Source of the DNA: Odontocerum albicorne
Lineage: Eukaryota > Arthropoda > Insecta > Trichoptera > Odontoceridae
NCBI GenBank assembly: GCA_949825065.1
Contig: OX463842.1
Location: forward strand, 3,003,011-3,067,010
DNA: 64,000 nt
Direction of reading: 5' to 3'
Position numbers and translations under genes: made by a program. Below, in pieces: positions 9,361-20,784 of this stretch. Position 1 is the first letter of the stretch. Each line of letters starts with the position of its first letter. The notes below the pieces were generated by a model that was given only the letters and a program-made list of their open reading frames with translations, had not been told where the DNA came from and ran no database searches.

Positions 9361-10412
9361 TAATCCAGCAAGGAAACTGCGTGATGATTTGTACAAAATG
9401 TGTTTGTATAATTTTTGTCTTCATTTTATCTCATCAATCTGTATTTTATCATTATTTTCTTTTGTGTAAAGCTCTTATATACTCGTAAATCTTTCACTTA
9501 GCACTGGGAACAATTTTTTTTAAGAATTTTATGATTTATTGATTATACATCCGCCAAATTGTACATTGTGTTATGAAGTGTTCTAATAAATAAAGATTGA
9601 ATAGAAAGAGATCTCCTGTTCGATGAACGAACCAACTGAAGACTGTTAATACCCTGTCATTATCGAATCGGCTTCTTTCAGCAGAGTGCCAATTAAGGGG
9701 AAGAAAAATCATTCATGACGTTTAAGGTGATAAATTTCAAATAAGCCACTCAGAATTGAAGTGTCGACGAAGAAGACGATACCTGTCATAACAAGAGGAG
9801 TTGGAATAATCATCGGGAATCGAACCCAAAATTATTAAATGAAAGACAAGTAAAATAAAAAATGTAGCAGCTATTATTATGTTGATTCTCTGCCTCTCCG
9901 TTGACCTAAACTTCAGGGCCGAACTCGCTGGTTGAGGTGAGTGTACAGTCATCCAGAAATTTATTTAATTGACAGTTGTACCAAGAAGGCCACGAATATG
10001 ATTTTCCACGAATATGATTTTCCACTAATTTCTTAAATGGTAATAAGTTTGTCAGATTGTTTTATAGAAAAATAAAGATGGTTTTGTTAATGTGAGAGTG
10101 AAAGAATGCATAGGTGCGGCGTTTGTCCGTTAAGGGAAGGAAATACGTCCAAGGCATAATAGTGTTGCAATTTATTGGTTTCCCCATACATAAAGCGTGA
10201 CACAAATTGCAGGAAATTGGTCCCTACATCCACCTAATTGCGTTTCAGCGGACTGAGGACGCCAGCGCCGCACACTGTATCGAAATTTACCCATCCTTGA
10301 AACTAGAATATATTTTTTAATAATAATAACAAAATGACAACCCACAAAGCGATGTTAAGAAAATTGACTTTCCTCTAGTGCGCTCTAATTAGAAACTCAA
10401 ACCCACTATTCA
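9361..10412. other. Mostly unrecognised; one B-box-like SINE relic
   Basis: At 9805-9835 on the minus strand, GGGTTCGATTCCCGATG is a SINE family 1 B box. At 10020-10070 the tail-like GGTAATAAGTTTGTCAG occurs. A slightly GC-rich, non-repeated stretch lies at 10140-10275. Nothing else can be supported. Confidence 0.4.
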
Positions 10413-10788
10413 CCCTTTTAATCCCTCGGGACCGATTATCGGTTCCAACTAGTGGATGCGAAAAATCCTAAAAGGCCGATCATCGGCCTTAAAGTTTTCA
10501 TACAAGTTTTTATGTTGAATGAAAAAAAAATTAAAAATATTTTTTTAAGAAATGTGAAAATTAATTATTATTTTACACTCTACAGAGAGGTCTCCACAAA
10601 ATAATTAGGTTTTAAAACTAAATATTAACTGAGACAAAAAATAAAATATAAACTATAGTTATATAGGGGCAAATTTGTGAGCTGTCACAGGACTCATCCT
10701 AGAATTTCCGAACTATACTGTTTTTTTTTGCTAAAAAATGCTGGGATTTTTCGCACATTTTATGCAAAATATGCTGGGATTAAAAGGG
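10413..10788. mobile_element. piggyBac-like MITE family P2, copy 1
   Basis: The 13-bp terminal inverted repeats CCCTTTTAATCCC are flanked by TTCA (10409-10412) and TTAA (10789-10792), consistent with a TTAA target with one changed base. A palindromic segment GGCCGATCATCGGCC lies near the left end. A second, more decayed copy is at 62192-62430. There is no coding content. Confidence 0.7.
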
Positions 10789-10799
10789 TTAAGTTAAAA

Positions 10800-11190
10800 A
10801 TATATGTATTTAAGTTGATTGTAAGAACTGAAAGGAAGTGGCTGTGGCCATTAGATGAGACACTTCCGCGCATTAGTTCATGTTGAGAAAAATATATTTG
10901 GAATGAAAACTATAGAAAATTTACCAAGGCAAGTAAAACTTCAAAGAAACCTTTTTAGATCCTATAAGTGATAGTAGTGTATGAGTGTATTGTTTACATA
11001 TAATCATAAATTTTGATAAGACCTCCCGAAAAGGGTTATCTTCAAATGCTTCCTAAAGCTGCACATGTCACTCATATCTCTTACACTAAGAGGCAGATCA
11101 TTCCACGCCATAGAACGAAAAAAGTTCTATCATTTATGTTTTTTTAATATTTGTATGTACGTGTATTATGCATATTGGCGGCTTTATTAT
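10800..11190 (-). mobile_element. CR1/Jockey-like LINE relic
   Basis: On the minus strand the piece FFRSMAWNDLPLSVREI resembles the C-terminal A.WN.LP..VR motif of CR1/Jockey reverse transcriptases. The downstream 3' UTR phrase (complement of GTGGCTGTGGCCATTAGATG) recurs near 32209, 37796 and 56091. Heavily decayed. Confidence 0.5.
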
Positions 11191-11477
11191 TTAAAAAAAA
11201 GTATTTCAATAAATCAGTTATTGTTTCTGTGTCTTAAACTCAGTTTATAAAATATGAGATAAACACTAACAAAAATTTAAATAAAGATAAATCTGAAGGA
11301 AAATAGTGATTGAGATGGAAATTGAGTAGGAAAAAGGACGAGAAATATTATACAAGTATATTGAAATAAATAATATTTATTAAGTTTTTTTTAATTATAG
11401 GGATAAAGTACGCCTGATTGATTTAAGAACATCTTTCTAAAGTCGAGTTGAGTGAGCCGCAAAAGTTATCTGTAGAA

Positions 11478-11630
11478 TGACGTATAAAGTGTTGGAATGT
11501 AAAGAATCTTGCTGTCATCAGATCAGAGGGACAGTGTTGGAATGTAAAGAATTTTACTGTCATCAGATCGGAGGGGCAGTGCTGGAATGTAAAGAATCTT
11601 GCTGTTATCAGATCGGAGTGACAGTCCATG
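11478..11630. repeat. 45-bp tandem repeat, 3 copies
   Basis: The unit, GGAATGTAAAGAATCTTGCT followed by GTCATCAGATCAGAGGGACA, is repeated three times with a few substitutions. The unit length keeps a frame open, so the short open frames on both strands here are artefacts. Confidence 0.9.
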
Positions 11631-11984
11631 CTCAGAAAGAAATATATTTTCAAGCAGCTCACTACCTGACAGTTGTTCTCAGTAGAACAACTTGAATTGT
11701 TCAACACTTCAATGAGAATTGACAGAACGTGGAGATATTTTCGTTGTCTTATTTTAAGCCATTGGAAAACCCAATAAGTTAAATTTTAACCCTTGTGAAA
11801 AAAAGACAGTTCTTTAACATCGTCGTGCAAAATGCAAACCATATTACTTCAGTTTTGGGAAACAATGAGATGTATAACTATTTTAAAAACTGACTTTATT
11901 GGGTTTATATTATTTTTTCCATAGTTACAAGGACAGATACTTCAAAAACTAAGGCTATGTTACGCAGTTTAGACTTGAGGACTC

Positions 11985-12190
11985 TTCAAATGATAACAAT
12001 TATCTGAGAAATGTGCGAAAAGATGGTGACAGATGGGGAAGACAAAATATTAGACACTAGCACGAGCAAACGGAAATGACGAATACCTCAAGAATCTTCC
12101 ATATTGTGTTGCACGGAAAACTCCCTGGAGCACATCTTCGTGGAAGGTCTGTAATGACGGAGTTACTATACCAGACGGACCATGTTGAAA
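11985..12190 (+). mobile_element. Possible RTE-like LINE relic
   Basis: Broken frames give DRWGRQN and HGKLPGAHLRGRSV, weakly like the RRRW...GRRSLGRP segment of RTE-like proteins. The match is short and full of stops, so this is only a suggestion. Confidence 0.3.
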
Positions 12191-12344
12191 TTTGTTCTTA
12201 CACATGGCAATCTATTCTAATAAACCAACATTATGTTTGATACTTGTGTATCAACTTTTCATTAAAGAATGGATAACTTATCAGATGGAGATGTAGTAAA
12301 TGGAACTGAAAAATTGAACTGGTTTTCATTGGATACAGTACAAT

Positions 12345-12505
12345 CTGATAGGCTTATTGCCATGTGGCAATTTCTTCCAACTAACAAGAAATGTGTTAAG
12401 GAGACCTTAAATAAAAATCAAATATGAATCCTTTTTAAAACCATCTAGGTTTCAACGGGAATCGTATCCGCAACCTCGGGGCTGAAAGAGTTTTAATAAC
12501 TAGAA
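12345..12505 (-). mobile_element. SINE family 1
   Basis: On the minus strand it reads from a B-box-like segment (complement of GGGAATCGTATCCGCAACCT) through the body to the hairpin tail TTGCCACATGGCAATAAGCC at 12345-12375. The head is diverged. Confidence 0.75.
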
Positions 12506-13140
12506 CAACACACAATAATCACCTTACCAAAAGTGTTTCTTCCAGACCTAAGTTATTGACACCTTATACTAATAATCGTTCGAGGAGTTGTGAGCTGTCC
12601 AGCATTACTACAAAGATAAGCGTTAAATGTTCCTAACAATTACACTAGACTGCGCCGGCAAGAACTGTTCTCAATAACATACGCAAGAACGGGTCTTCCA
12701 GCCGCTATGCCTGTTGGAAGGGCCTTAACTCTTCTGAACGGGACTGCTTCGGATATTGACATATTTCATATCACATTACCAAAAGCAAAAGTTAATTTTC
12801 TTCTTAGATGAAGCGCGTTAGAAAGCACTCATCAACATACTTAAGTGACTGAATATATGTGTATCATATGTTTTTTGTGTACGAGTATATACTCATTTGG
12901 ATGCATATGCATTATTTTTTATTTTATATAATTTTAGATTTTTTTTTCCTATGTAATTTTTCTTCTTTTTTAATGTCTTGTATTTTTCAAAGTAATTGGG
13001 CTAAGCCTGTTTTGAAAAAATAAATAAATTTCTAATACTGGTGAATAATAGGAAGATAGAAATAATATGAAATTAGGTCCACTGCTAAATATAATATCAA
13101 ATCGTGTTAAAAAGCTTTTTGTCAAATACCAGATTAGGGC
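12506..13140. other. No gene recognised
   Basis: Mixed AT-rich sequence with a more complex patch at 12640-12780. No coding signature, repeat copy or RNA gene was recognised. Confidence 0.5.
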
Positions 13141-13222
13141 TCGTTTTAGTTCCATCGGGAATCGGACTTTTCAAGTCCGGGCTGGAAATCAAGCGTTATA
13201 TCTACTAAGCCACAACATCACT
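13120..13222 (-). mobile_element. SINE family 1, tRNA-like head
   Basis: Minus-strand reading gives GTGGCTTAGTAGATATAACG (A box region), then CCAGCCCGG, then GATTCCCGATGGAAC (B box region), followed by the TAATCTGGT body phrase. The acceptor stem does not pair well, so it is a SINE head and not a functional tRNA gene. Confidence 0.65.
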
Positions 13223-13229
13223 TAGTTCT

Positions 13230-13931
13230 TCAAACACCTTAAACGAACGCTCTTAAGACCAACTTAGCACATACTATATACAAAGCTTGTTTTATTTCTG
13301 GAAATAGATTCTTGAACTGTTCTTCTGCATTATTCCTAGGATGTGTAATGAGAAAATGAGGTATCCGATTACTAAATGATCCATTTTCAGACACTTTCTA
13401 AAACCACATACAAGGGAGGAATCTATTTTGAAAGATTTTATGCTGTATTTTTAGCACCTCGTCTCAACTTGTTTTTGTCGATGTAAGAATCATTTTTCAT
13501 CCAGTGTGCACTGAACCCCATTGCTCGTACTTAATCTTCCTATGAATATGTTTCCAGACTTATTTCAAAGTCATTTTTAGCCAGCTACACTCAGAATTGG
13601 ACTATACGAGTATCTACATAAAATGCCCAAGCCACATTTTATATGTTCTGAGATAATTGAGAAGACATCGTGACGTTTTGTACGAGTATATACTTCTTGT
13701 AGAATTAATATTTACAATGAAATAAGTTAAATTCATATATTGAAGTGGTTTAATATGGGTGAACATTTTTTATTCTTATATACAATATAATACTGTATTT
13801 AAAATTTATATCGTTTTAAAGTGAAGTTGTTAGAATCGTAAAAGTTACACACAGAACCAAAATACGCTCCATTATATGATCTTAGAGAACCGTTTTATTA
13901 GAAAAGGACTGTAACGAAGCGGTCTCATTCA
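13230..13931. other. No gene recognised
   Basis: AT-rich sequence without supported features. Confidence 0.5.
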
Positions 13932-13935
13932 TTAA

Positions 13936-14220
13936 CCTTTCCCTTCTTGTGCTAAAAAAATCCGCGAATTCTGGTGCTGTGTATTCAATACACATCAATA
14001 TACACATGTAAAAATAAGCGATTTAAAATCGGAAAAATAAGGATATTCATAGCCAATCGCTTAAATTAATTAAATTTGAAGTGAAAAGTGATAATAATTG
14101 AAATTTAATTGCTGAAAACATGAAAAAAACGTTCACAAAACGGGCGAAGAGACCAACTCAAACGAATGCCCGAGAGCTACTGAAGCGAGAGAAGCGAGCG
14201 AACTGAGATTCTATTTCAAA
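13936..14220 (+). mobile_element. piggyBac-like MITE family P1, left half (copy B)
   Basis: It starts TTAA-CCTTTCCCTTCTTGTG, with TTAA at 13932-13935, and follows copy D (27423-28028) through the AATTGCTGAAAACATG region to GAACTGAGATTCTATTTC. The right half is missing. Confidence 0.7.
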
Positions 14221-14274
14221 ATTTCCAGTGAATGCCCGGAACTGCGGATACTCGTAGTACTGATCACTATACAA

Positions 14275-14405
14275 ATGATATTTTTTCCTATGCCTTCTCA
14301 TGATATTTTTTCCTATGCCTTCTCATGATATTTTTTCTTATGCCCTCTCACGATATTTTTCCTATGCCTTCTCATGATATTTTTTCCTATGCCTTCTCAT
14401 GATAT
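14275..14405. repeat. 25-bp tandem repeat, about 5 copies
   Basis: The unit TATTTTTTCCTATGCCTTCT followed by CATGA repeats with small indels and a few substitutions. Confidence 0.9.
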
Positions 14406-14459
14406 ATTTTTTTTAAATTTGGCACAGTAGAATTTTTTAAATTTGGCACAGTTTGGAAA

Positions 14460-15055
14460 AATAAAAATAATAATAAAAATAGTAACAATAATAACAATCA
14501 TAATATGAGTAACCATAATAACAATAATAATAATAATAGTAACAATAATAATAATAAAAATAATAAAAATAATGTTGATGATGATGATAGTAATAATACT
14601 AGTAGTAGTTATAATAAAAATAATTATTATAATTATAATAATGATAATTAAAATAGTAATTATTATTATTATAATAATTGTAACAATAATAATAATAGTA
14701 ATAATAACAATAATAATAATGATGATGATGATGATGATAGTTATAATAATAGTAGTAGTAATAGTAATAATAAAAATAATAATAATAATAATAACAATAA
14801 TAATAATAATAACAATAATAATAATAATGATAATGATAGTAACAATAATAATAATAGTAACAATAATGATAAAAATAATAATAATAATAGTAACAATTAT
14901 AACAATTATATTAATTATAATTATTATAATAAAAATAATAATAATAATGCTGATGATAGTAATAATAATTGTAGTAGTAATAATAATAATAATAATACTA
15001 ATAATGATGATGATGATGATGATGATAATAATAATGCTAATAATAATAATGCAAT
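14460..15055. repeat. Long trinucleotide-type microsatellite (AAT/AAC/GAT)
   Basis: About 600 bp of interrupted trinucleotide-like repeats, mainly AAT with AAC, AGT and a GAT run near 14719-14739 and 15005-15026. It produces long open frames of almost pure Ile/Met/Val on both strands, which are low-complexity artefacts. Confidence 0.97.
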
Positions 15056-15057
15056 AA

Positions 15058-15115
15058 CTATTCTCTCTCACTCTCCATCTTTCTCTCTCTCTCTCTACCT
15101 CTCTTACTTTCTCTA
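15058..15115. repeat. CT-rich microsatellite
   Basis: A run of CTCTCT-type sequence directly after the AAT tract. Confidence 0.85.
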
Positions 15116-15815
15116 AATATCCTTTAGTACTTTACTCACCCTTCATTTTCTTATGATAATGTTACAGATAAAGTGATTTAACTGAAATAGACATCGTGGT
15201 GTAGCGTTAAGCTACGAGTACTATTGAATTTTCTATTTAATCCGATAGTAACTGAGACCGCGGAATGCGAAACTGCGGATATGGGGACACTGCTACATAC
15301 CAACCTTTAGAGCAACGATTTGTTGAAGTTTTTTTATGTTAAAAAAAGGAACATAAAATAAATAAACGTAAAAAAGTTTCTAGTATGAAAGCTTGATCGG
15401 TGTCAGTAGAGCACGTTTATCAAACAGTTTGTCTACATGCATGAAAATCATAGTATAAATAGGCCAAAACCCATACGATGGTTGTCGCCTAAGAAAGAAT
15501 ACGAGAATGGAATTTTGAATACAAGAGAGCGAGAGAGGAATACTTGGATTCTCTCCGAAAGTAATACTAAATTTGAATCTCGGTGGGTCCGTGATACTGA
15601 ACGAATTTTAAATACCTAGCCAATAATTTTTGAACCGGTGTAAAAGGGGACGATGTATAAATGATATACTCGTATGTATAAACAAATTTTACATTTATGA
15701 ATATATATTTTCATAAATGTAGAATTTGTTTTACTTCCGTGAATATTTCACGGGCTACAACTAGTATACCTAAAATTTCGACCACTTCCTTCACCTAGTT
15801 TATACGACACTTATT
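15116..15815. other. No gene recognised
   Basis: AT-rich sequence. A tRNA-head-like phrase GGTGTAGCGTTAAGC at 15199 may be a very old SINE. Nothing else is supported. Confidence 0.4.
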
Positions 15816-15819
15816 TACG

Positions 15820-15915
15820 AACCCAGGGATGCAGGTTTGAATCCTGTTGGTTCTCAATTTGTATAAAAAAGGTTCCAGATTGGTTTTTACTTATATTTTA
15901 TTTAACACATTTCTT
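15820..15915 (+). mobile_element. SINE family 1, partial
   Basis: The B-box-like CAGGTTTGAATCCTGTTGG is followed by the body phrase AAAGGTTCCAGATTGGTTTT. The A box region and hairpin tail are not clear. Confidence 0.55.
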
Positions 15916-15919
15916 ATTG

Positions 15920-16475
15920 GTTGAAAAACTAAATAATATTGTACTAAAGTGCAACATAATAATATAAATATTAATTATTATATTGATTGTTCTAAAAAGA
16001 GACTCATTTCGCTCCCAAGTTTTTTGAATCACCATTTTCCACAGTATACGAATAATTTCACCTTTTCAATAGCGTTTCCCGAAATTCAGATCTCACCTAA
16101 GACTTGCAGAAGGCTGTGGATGAAGGAAGAACGAAAACTGCAGGAAAAGGAATGGAAAAGGGAAGAAAGGGATGCAAGAGGGGCTTCTTCCCTTTCCCGC
16201 CACCTGAGAACGGACTTCCGGTGCGCGTTTTCTGTTTACTAATTGCACCGCTAGGCGGTGAAGAATAAATCTTCGGTGCATGATGTCATTACGTACAAAT
16301 ATTTATTTTACATTTTTAATTCAGTTTTATCGTGTAAACATTAATGTTTTTTTCTTTTAAAAATAGAATATACGAGTTTATCGTATTTTTTCTTGAATGA
16401 GTTATAAAACGGTCCAAGAAAGTCTTCATTGTTATTTTGACTCATTTTTATAGATCGTTCAGCCTAAAGAGTCAT
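15920..16475. other. No gene recognised
   Basis: A more complex stretch at 16100-16280 includes a small inverted motif CACCGCTAGGCGGTG. Short open frames on both strands there show no known domain. Confidence 0.4.
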
Positions 16476-17227
16476 TTTGCAATAGTATGAGTAACAGTGC
16501 GTATATAAAAACTGGACTATTAATTTTTTTAATGGAGTGAAAAAGCAAAAAAAAATTTAAATAATATTTTATATCCAAACATTGAAATGAATACACACGT
16601 TTTGTAAATTAAAAATGGTGTTAGCTTAAATTGTAATAATCATAAAAATAAAATGAAAGTAAGTTTATTTAACATATTAATTGTTTATACATAGTAGATT
16701 CTAGGAAACATTAAATAACAATAATGAATTTTTTCAAATTTAAAAATAAATATAAGTACAAGTATTATAAAGTAAAAGTGTTCGTCAGCTTTAATTAGAT
16801 TGCACGTAAAAATAAAATGATTGTAAGATTATTTAACATATTAATGTATCACAATGCCAGTTAATAAAGATTAAAATAATATTGGATGGAGTGATACTAA
16901 ATTCTAAGAAACTTTAAGTTATAACAAAGTACATTCTAAGCTTTCCAAAAACTTTGAATTATACATTACATTAGACAAAAATCGCACTAATAAATTGCAG
17001 CACCTTTTCGACCGATACCTTATTATTATCAATCATTACCAAAATTTAAAACAATCTCCTTTGCTTGGCCCGAAAGCGGTTTTCCCTTTCCTAATTTTGA
17101 CATGGTAGTGTTTTTCTAATTACCGATTTTTTTAACAACAACATAAACGTGCGCTCTGCGCGAACCAATCGTGTGGCATTCTAAAACCAATACAGAGAGT
17201 GTTACACTATTGCAAAATGACTCTTTG
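16476..17227. mobile_element. Unclassified TIR element, about 750 bp
   Basis: AAGAGTCATTTTGCAATAGT near 16477 recurs inverted as ACTATTGCAAAATGACTCTT near 17206; both are followed inward by a looser GTAACA match. The interior is AT-rich with no coding potential, and two similar internal segments occur around 16640 and 16805. A target duplication is not evident, so the superfamily is not assigned. Confidence 0.65.
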
Positions 17228-17404
17228 TAGATAGATTATTATCCATTGTCACTATATCTAACAAGAGCTTTTGAATGAGTTTTAAGTATGGGTAACCATT
17301 ACATTACACATTATTTAAATCGTTCAACGGTTCATTCTTTCTTTTGTCTTATAATTGTATATTTTGACATTTTATTTTCTTCACTTAAAATTTTAATAGT
17401 AAAT

Positions 17405-17545
17405 AGATGCATGGCTGCGCAGTAACGCACTAGACTTACGTATGGAAGATCGCTGGTTTGAATACTGCGCTCTGCTAACCCCCTCGACTAACAGACATTT
17501 TTCTGACTATTATTCGGGGGTATGAGCATACCTATGACTTCAGTG
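17405..17545 (+). mobile_element. tRNA-derived SINE, family 2
   Basis: The sequence GCATGGCTGCGCAGTAACGC, then ACTAGACTTACG and GATCGCTGGTTTGAATACTG, has A- and B-box spacing. Its inverse recurs at 47520-47645, and a diverged copy lies at 29010-29085. The head differs from family 1. Confidence 0.6.
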
Positions 17546-17600
17546 AGATCTATTATTTTTGAAAAAAAAAATATTTTACCTAACACTGGAAACATTTATT

Positions 17601-18160
17601 TTATTTTATTTATTTATTTTACAAATGATAAGAAATATACATCATTTGCGAAAAAACAACAGGTAATTTAATATGGACACACAATTTTAATGGATCTGGG
17701 TTTGTTGCCTTTCATTTTTCGTGGCCCCAGTAAACTAGGCATTTGCCTGTATCTCACTGAGGGCATAAAGCATGAAAAAAAATCGATTCTTCTTTCCAAT
17801 TTTTGATTTTATAAAACCCCGTTGCACATTATCATCAACCTGACAAACAGTGACACTCAATTACAAATGTATGGTATACATCAAATTTCTCACACTTCAT
17901 CACTCCAGACAGACCAAAAACACTCATCCCACAATATACGGCACATAATCATAAAAATTAAAACAAAAATATAAAACAACAAAAACACCGTACTCAAAAG
18001 CTCACACAAACCTTTTCCACTAGTCATTCCTCTTGAAGCCTAGGTACTCAAACTCCTGTCACAATAACAACCACGCTCCGATCGACTGTCTAAATTGTCT
18101 TCCTCCCTTTGTCTTTATTGAATTCGGCACCCCATTGTATGTCATGGGAGCTAAATAGGC
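17601..18160 (-). mobile_element. Retroposon family R1, near full length
   Basis: This is the inverse of the copy at 7493-8105 along almost its full length. On the minus strand it ends in a TAAAATAAATAAATAAAA tail at 17585-17610, which indicates retroposition orientation. It contains the unexpanded ATGTATGGTATACAT segment that corresponds to the (TA)n tract in the copy at 53 kb. Confidence 0.75.
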
Positions 18161-18349
18161 ATATTGCCTTTGGGAAAAAAATGTTTTAACTCTTGGGATA
18201 GTGAGCATTTGATCAGCGTGTCATGTGTATCTGCTGAGTCGGCATCTTCCATTCCTCTCGATGATAGTGCCAGAGAATATATTTGAGATGTAAATTGGCT
18301 ATGTTCAGGACCCGATACTCCCTGAAAGATCCTAGAATGGCAATTTTTT

Positions 18350-18430
18350 TTTGGTTGGTTGGAATAGAGAATTCTTTATTTATAAACCTGCCAAATTGGT
18401 CATAGGGAAATGAAATTATTAAATAAATAA
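18350..18430 (+). mobile_element. SINE/CR1 3' tail relic
   Basis: GGTTGGTTGGAATAGAGA followed by AAACCTGCCAAATTGG and AATAAATAAATT resembles the common SINE/LINE tail, but the hairpin is decayed. Confidence 0.4.
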
Positions 18431-18489
18431 ATTTATTTCTTAAAAAAGTATTTTACGTAAAATTAAATAACGAAAAACTTTTTTTTTTC

Positions 18490-18745
18490 CAGCCCTGTAC
18501 CGCCTTTGCAGAAGAAACTATCTTAGACAGAAGACACCGGAAGCGCTGCATTCGGAAGTGACGTCTCGGTGTCGAACCATATGAGTGTTTCCGGTCTAAC
18601 AGGAAGAACGAGCGCAGAGTGCAGCTTGATGCAGCTCTTGTGCTAAATTGGCGGTTGCAAGGGGCGAAGATGCAATGCAGATGGCATCTGTATTATTTCT
18701 AATGGAATTTTCTTCAGCCTGAGAAGTAGCTACACGCATTGGCGG
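18490..18745. other. GC-richer low-repeat region, possible unrecognised exon or control element
   Basis: The block stands out from its AT-rich surroundings and is not repeated in the window. A minus-strand open frame (end CATCAAGCTGC..., product ending ELHQAALCARSSC) crosses it. I recognise no domain and no good splice pair, so no gene is called. Confidence 0.25.
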
Positions 18746-18879
18746 AGCAAAGTTGTATTTTTTCAATAATTCAAAAATATTCATTTTAAAGATGACAATA
18801 ATACTACGTCTGCGTTTTAATACATACAAATTAACTGATGCGACACATATTTTGCTTCCTTAATATCCAAACACTTTCT

Positions 18880-19310
18880 CAAAGAGTTCTTATGATTTTG
18901 TGCATTTCCTTATTTAAAAATATTATTCACTTGCCCGCATTTCCTTATTTAAAAATATTATTCACTTGCCCAAGTACAAGTATAATTTTCTTCACATTTC
19001 TGTACCACACCTTCAACTCAAATTTGCAATATGTGTATATATGTTTTTGGTTTGTCTTTTTTCAGTCATTCGTTCTATAAACACAGCCTATTTCCGAGTG
19101 ATCTTCTTCATCTTACTCAACACACCAGCCTTAAGTTTAAATTCATCCCTAATCACTTCACGTCGTATTACTGTCATAAATTGTCACCCCATGTATCCTT
19201 CTTAGTGCATGCAGTTCAACAGCATTAATTCGGATGATAAGTCTTTTCCAAGTCCACGTTTTCCTCCCATGTATCAAAATTGGTACTAAACCACTGTTTT
19301 GGACGATTAT
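18880..19310 (-). mobile_element. LINE family L1, decayed
   Basis: The minus strand carries the family L1 3' coding region. It includes the complement of CATCTTACTCAACACACCAG and of ATTTGTCACCCCATGTATC-like sequence. A short direct repeat CATTTCCTTATTTAAAAATA (18902 and 18942) is internal. Confidence 0.55.
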
Positions 19311-19429
19311 TTTAACATATTTCAATAAGTTTTCTAATTATAATTAAAATAAGCATTTTCCTAATTTCACAACGTTATATTTTGTTATTCAACGCGTGTA
19401 TTTTATTGTATTGAAAATTTTATATATTA

Positions 19430-19800
19430 TTTAAAGTTAAGGCATTAACAATACGAAGGTTTAAATATATCGTAATTTGTTTAGTCAAATACTGCTTATT
19501 CCACTTTATATAACGATATAGTCCTACAGATTTTAAGGTTTTCACCTCATCATCAGGGGAGCATAAACAAGCTTGTTTGTATAACAATATAACCCTACAG
19601 ATGTTAACGTAGTCACCATCAGGGGAGCACAAACAAAGCACAATAATGTTAACCGTTTAAAGCGTGTATCTCAGTACCAGTTTGAACAAAATTTTGTTTT
19701 GTTTGTGCTCTTCTGATGATGAGGGGAAACCCTGAAACCGGAAGGGTTATACCTTTATATAAAGTTAAATAAACAGTGTTTTACTAAATAAATTACAATG
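19430..19800. repeat. Inverted cluster of hammerhead-like repeat family H
   Basis: Two minus-strand copies (cores near 19540-19560 and 19610-19625, the second truncated) face a plus-strand copy at 19690-19800. The plus copy reads CTGATGATGAGGGGAAACCC followed by TGAAACCGG at 19713-19739, then AAATAAACAGTGTTTTACT. Relatives are at 29240, 46283-46697 and 55915-56045. The CTGANGA...GAAA layout recalls the hammerhead ribozyme cores in Penelope-like element terminal repeats. Confidence 0.6.
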
Positions 19801-19829
19801 TTTTTGCAAATTGTTGCACAATGTAGAAA

Positions 19830-20105
19830 ACTACTCTACCTTCAACTCACATTTTCCCTTTAAATTTATTTTGTCAGTTTTCCTCAATCAATTCATCTAC
19901 ATGTTCAAACTATCTAAACTTTTTTTTCTCGTTCAATTTATACTTCTGTATTAAGTTCACGTTCATCTTTCATAACTTCACTGCATATTTTACCATACAT
20001 TGTCACCCTAAACAGTCTTGTCAGTACACGCATTTCTACATCACTTATTCGGTTAACTCTCCTTTAGCTCTTTCCAATATCTTTTGATTCTCACGTTTCA
20101 CTTGT
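19830..20105 (-). mobile_element. LINE family L1, decayed
   Basis: The minus strand shows family L1 phrases (complement of CAATTCATCTACATGTTCAA and ATACATTGTCACCCTA). It is heavily decayed. Confidence 0.5.
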
Positions 20106-20109
20106 ATTT

Positions 20110-20780
20110 ACATAGAATACAGTTAACACTAAATTATGTGGATAGTTTTGGACATAGCCAATTTGAAACTATTCGGTTAGAATATTTATGTTTTAGCACC
20201 CCATTAACCTTGTTATCTACATGATGATTAATATTATTTCTATCTCTCCAATAACCTTAGAAAATAGTGTAGAAACACATAGTGTAGAAATCATAATTTT
20301 CTCTAATATTTTATTGTCTGTGACTTCCTGAATCTTTTAAGGTCTTCAGTGTGACACGAATATAAATAATTGTTTTTATTTTTTGGTATTTTCTTTAATT
20401 CTTATATATTTTCGTGGTACTGACCTTCTGTTGATGTCGCCGCTATTATTCTCCCACTCTGGTGTGATGCGAACAGAAGAGGGTCTTCCCCCTCGGGGAC
20501 AACTCTTTCATCAAAATATGACCAAATCAAACTTTCTTACTAGTGCACGATCGCACTGCAAGATAACCTTATTGATTCCTGGAGACAGTGTGGTTGAAGA
20601 AGGGACAGCAAGACCAATTTTCCCTAAAATATTATCATTATACTGGCAGTTCCAAGCTATGTTACGTAACATACATAAACTAGTTTAGTATAGTAAAATT
20701 AGTTATTGCCATGTTGAGTTGGTTAAATGATGGGCAACGTTTTGAAGGTTTAGCAGATTGGTTCTTATTGGAAGAGATGA
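20110..20780. other. No gene recognised; one unassigned open frame
   Basis: A plus-strand open frame of 101 codons (20383-20688) includes LPPRGQLFHQNMTKSN. I recognise no domain, and no matching frame recurs in the window. It is as likely old transposon sequence as a host exon. Confidence 0.35.
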
Positions 20781-20784
20781 TGAT

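Noticed and set aside
11423..11707. 94-codon minus-strand frame with repeats
   Set aside because: It comes from the 45-bp tandem array, whose length keeps frames open on both strands.
14397..15071. 224-codon and 161-codon open frames of Ile, Met and Val
   Set aside because: Low-complexity translation of the AAT-type microsatellite.
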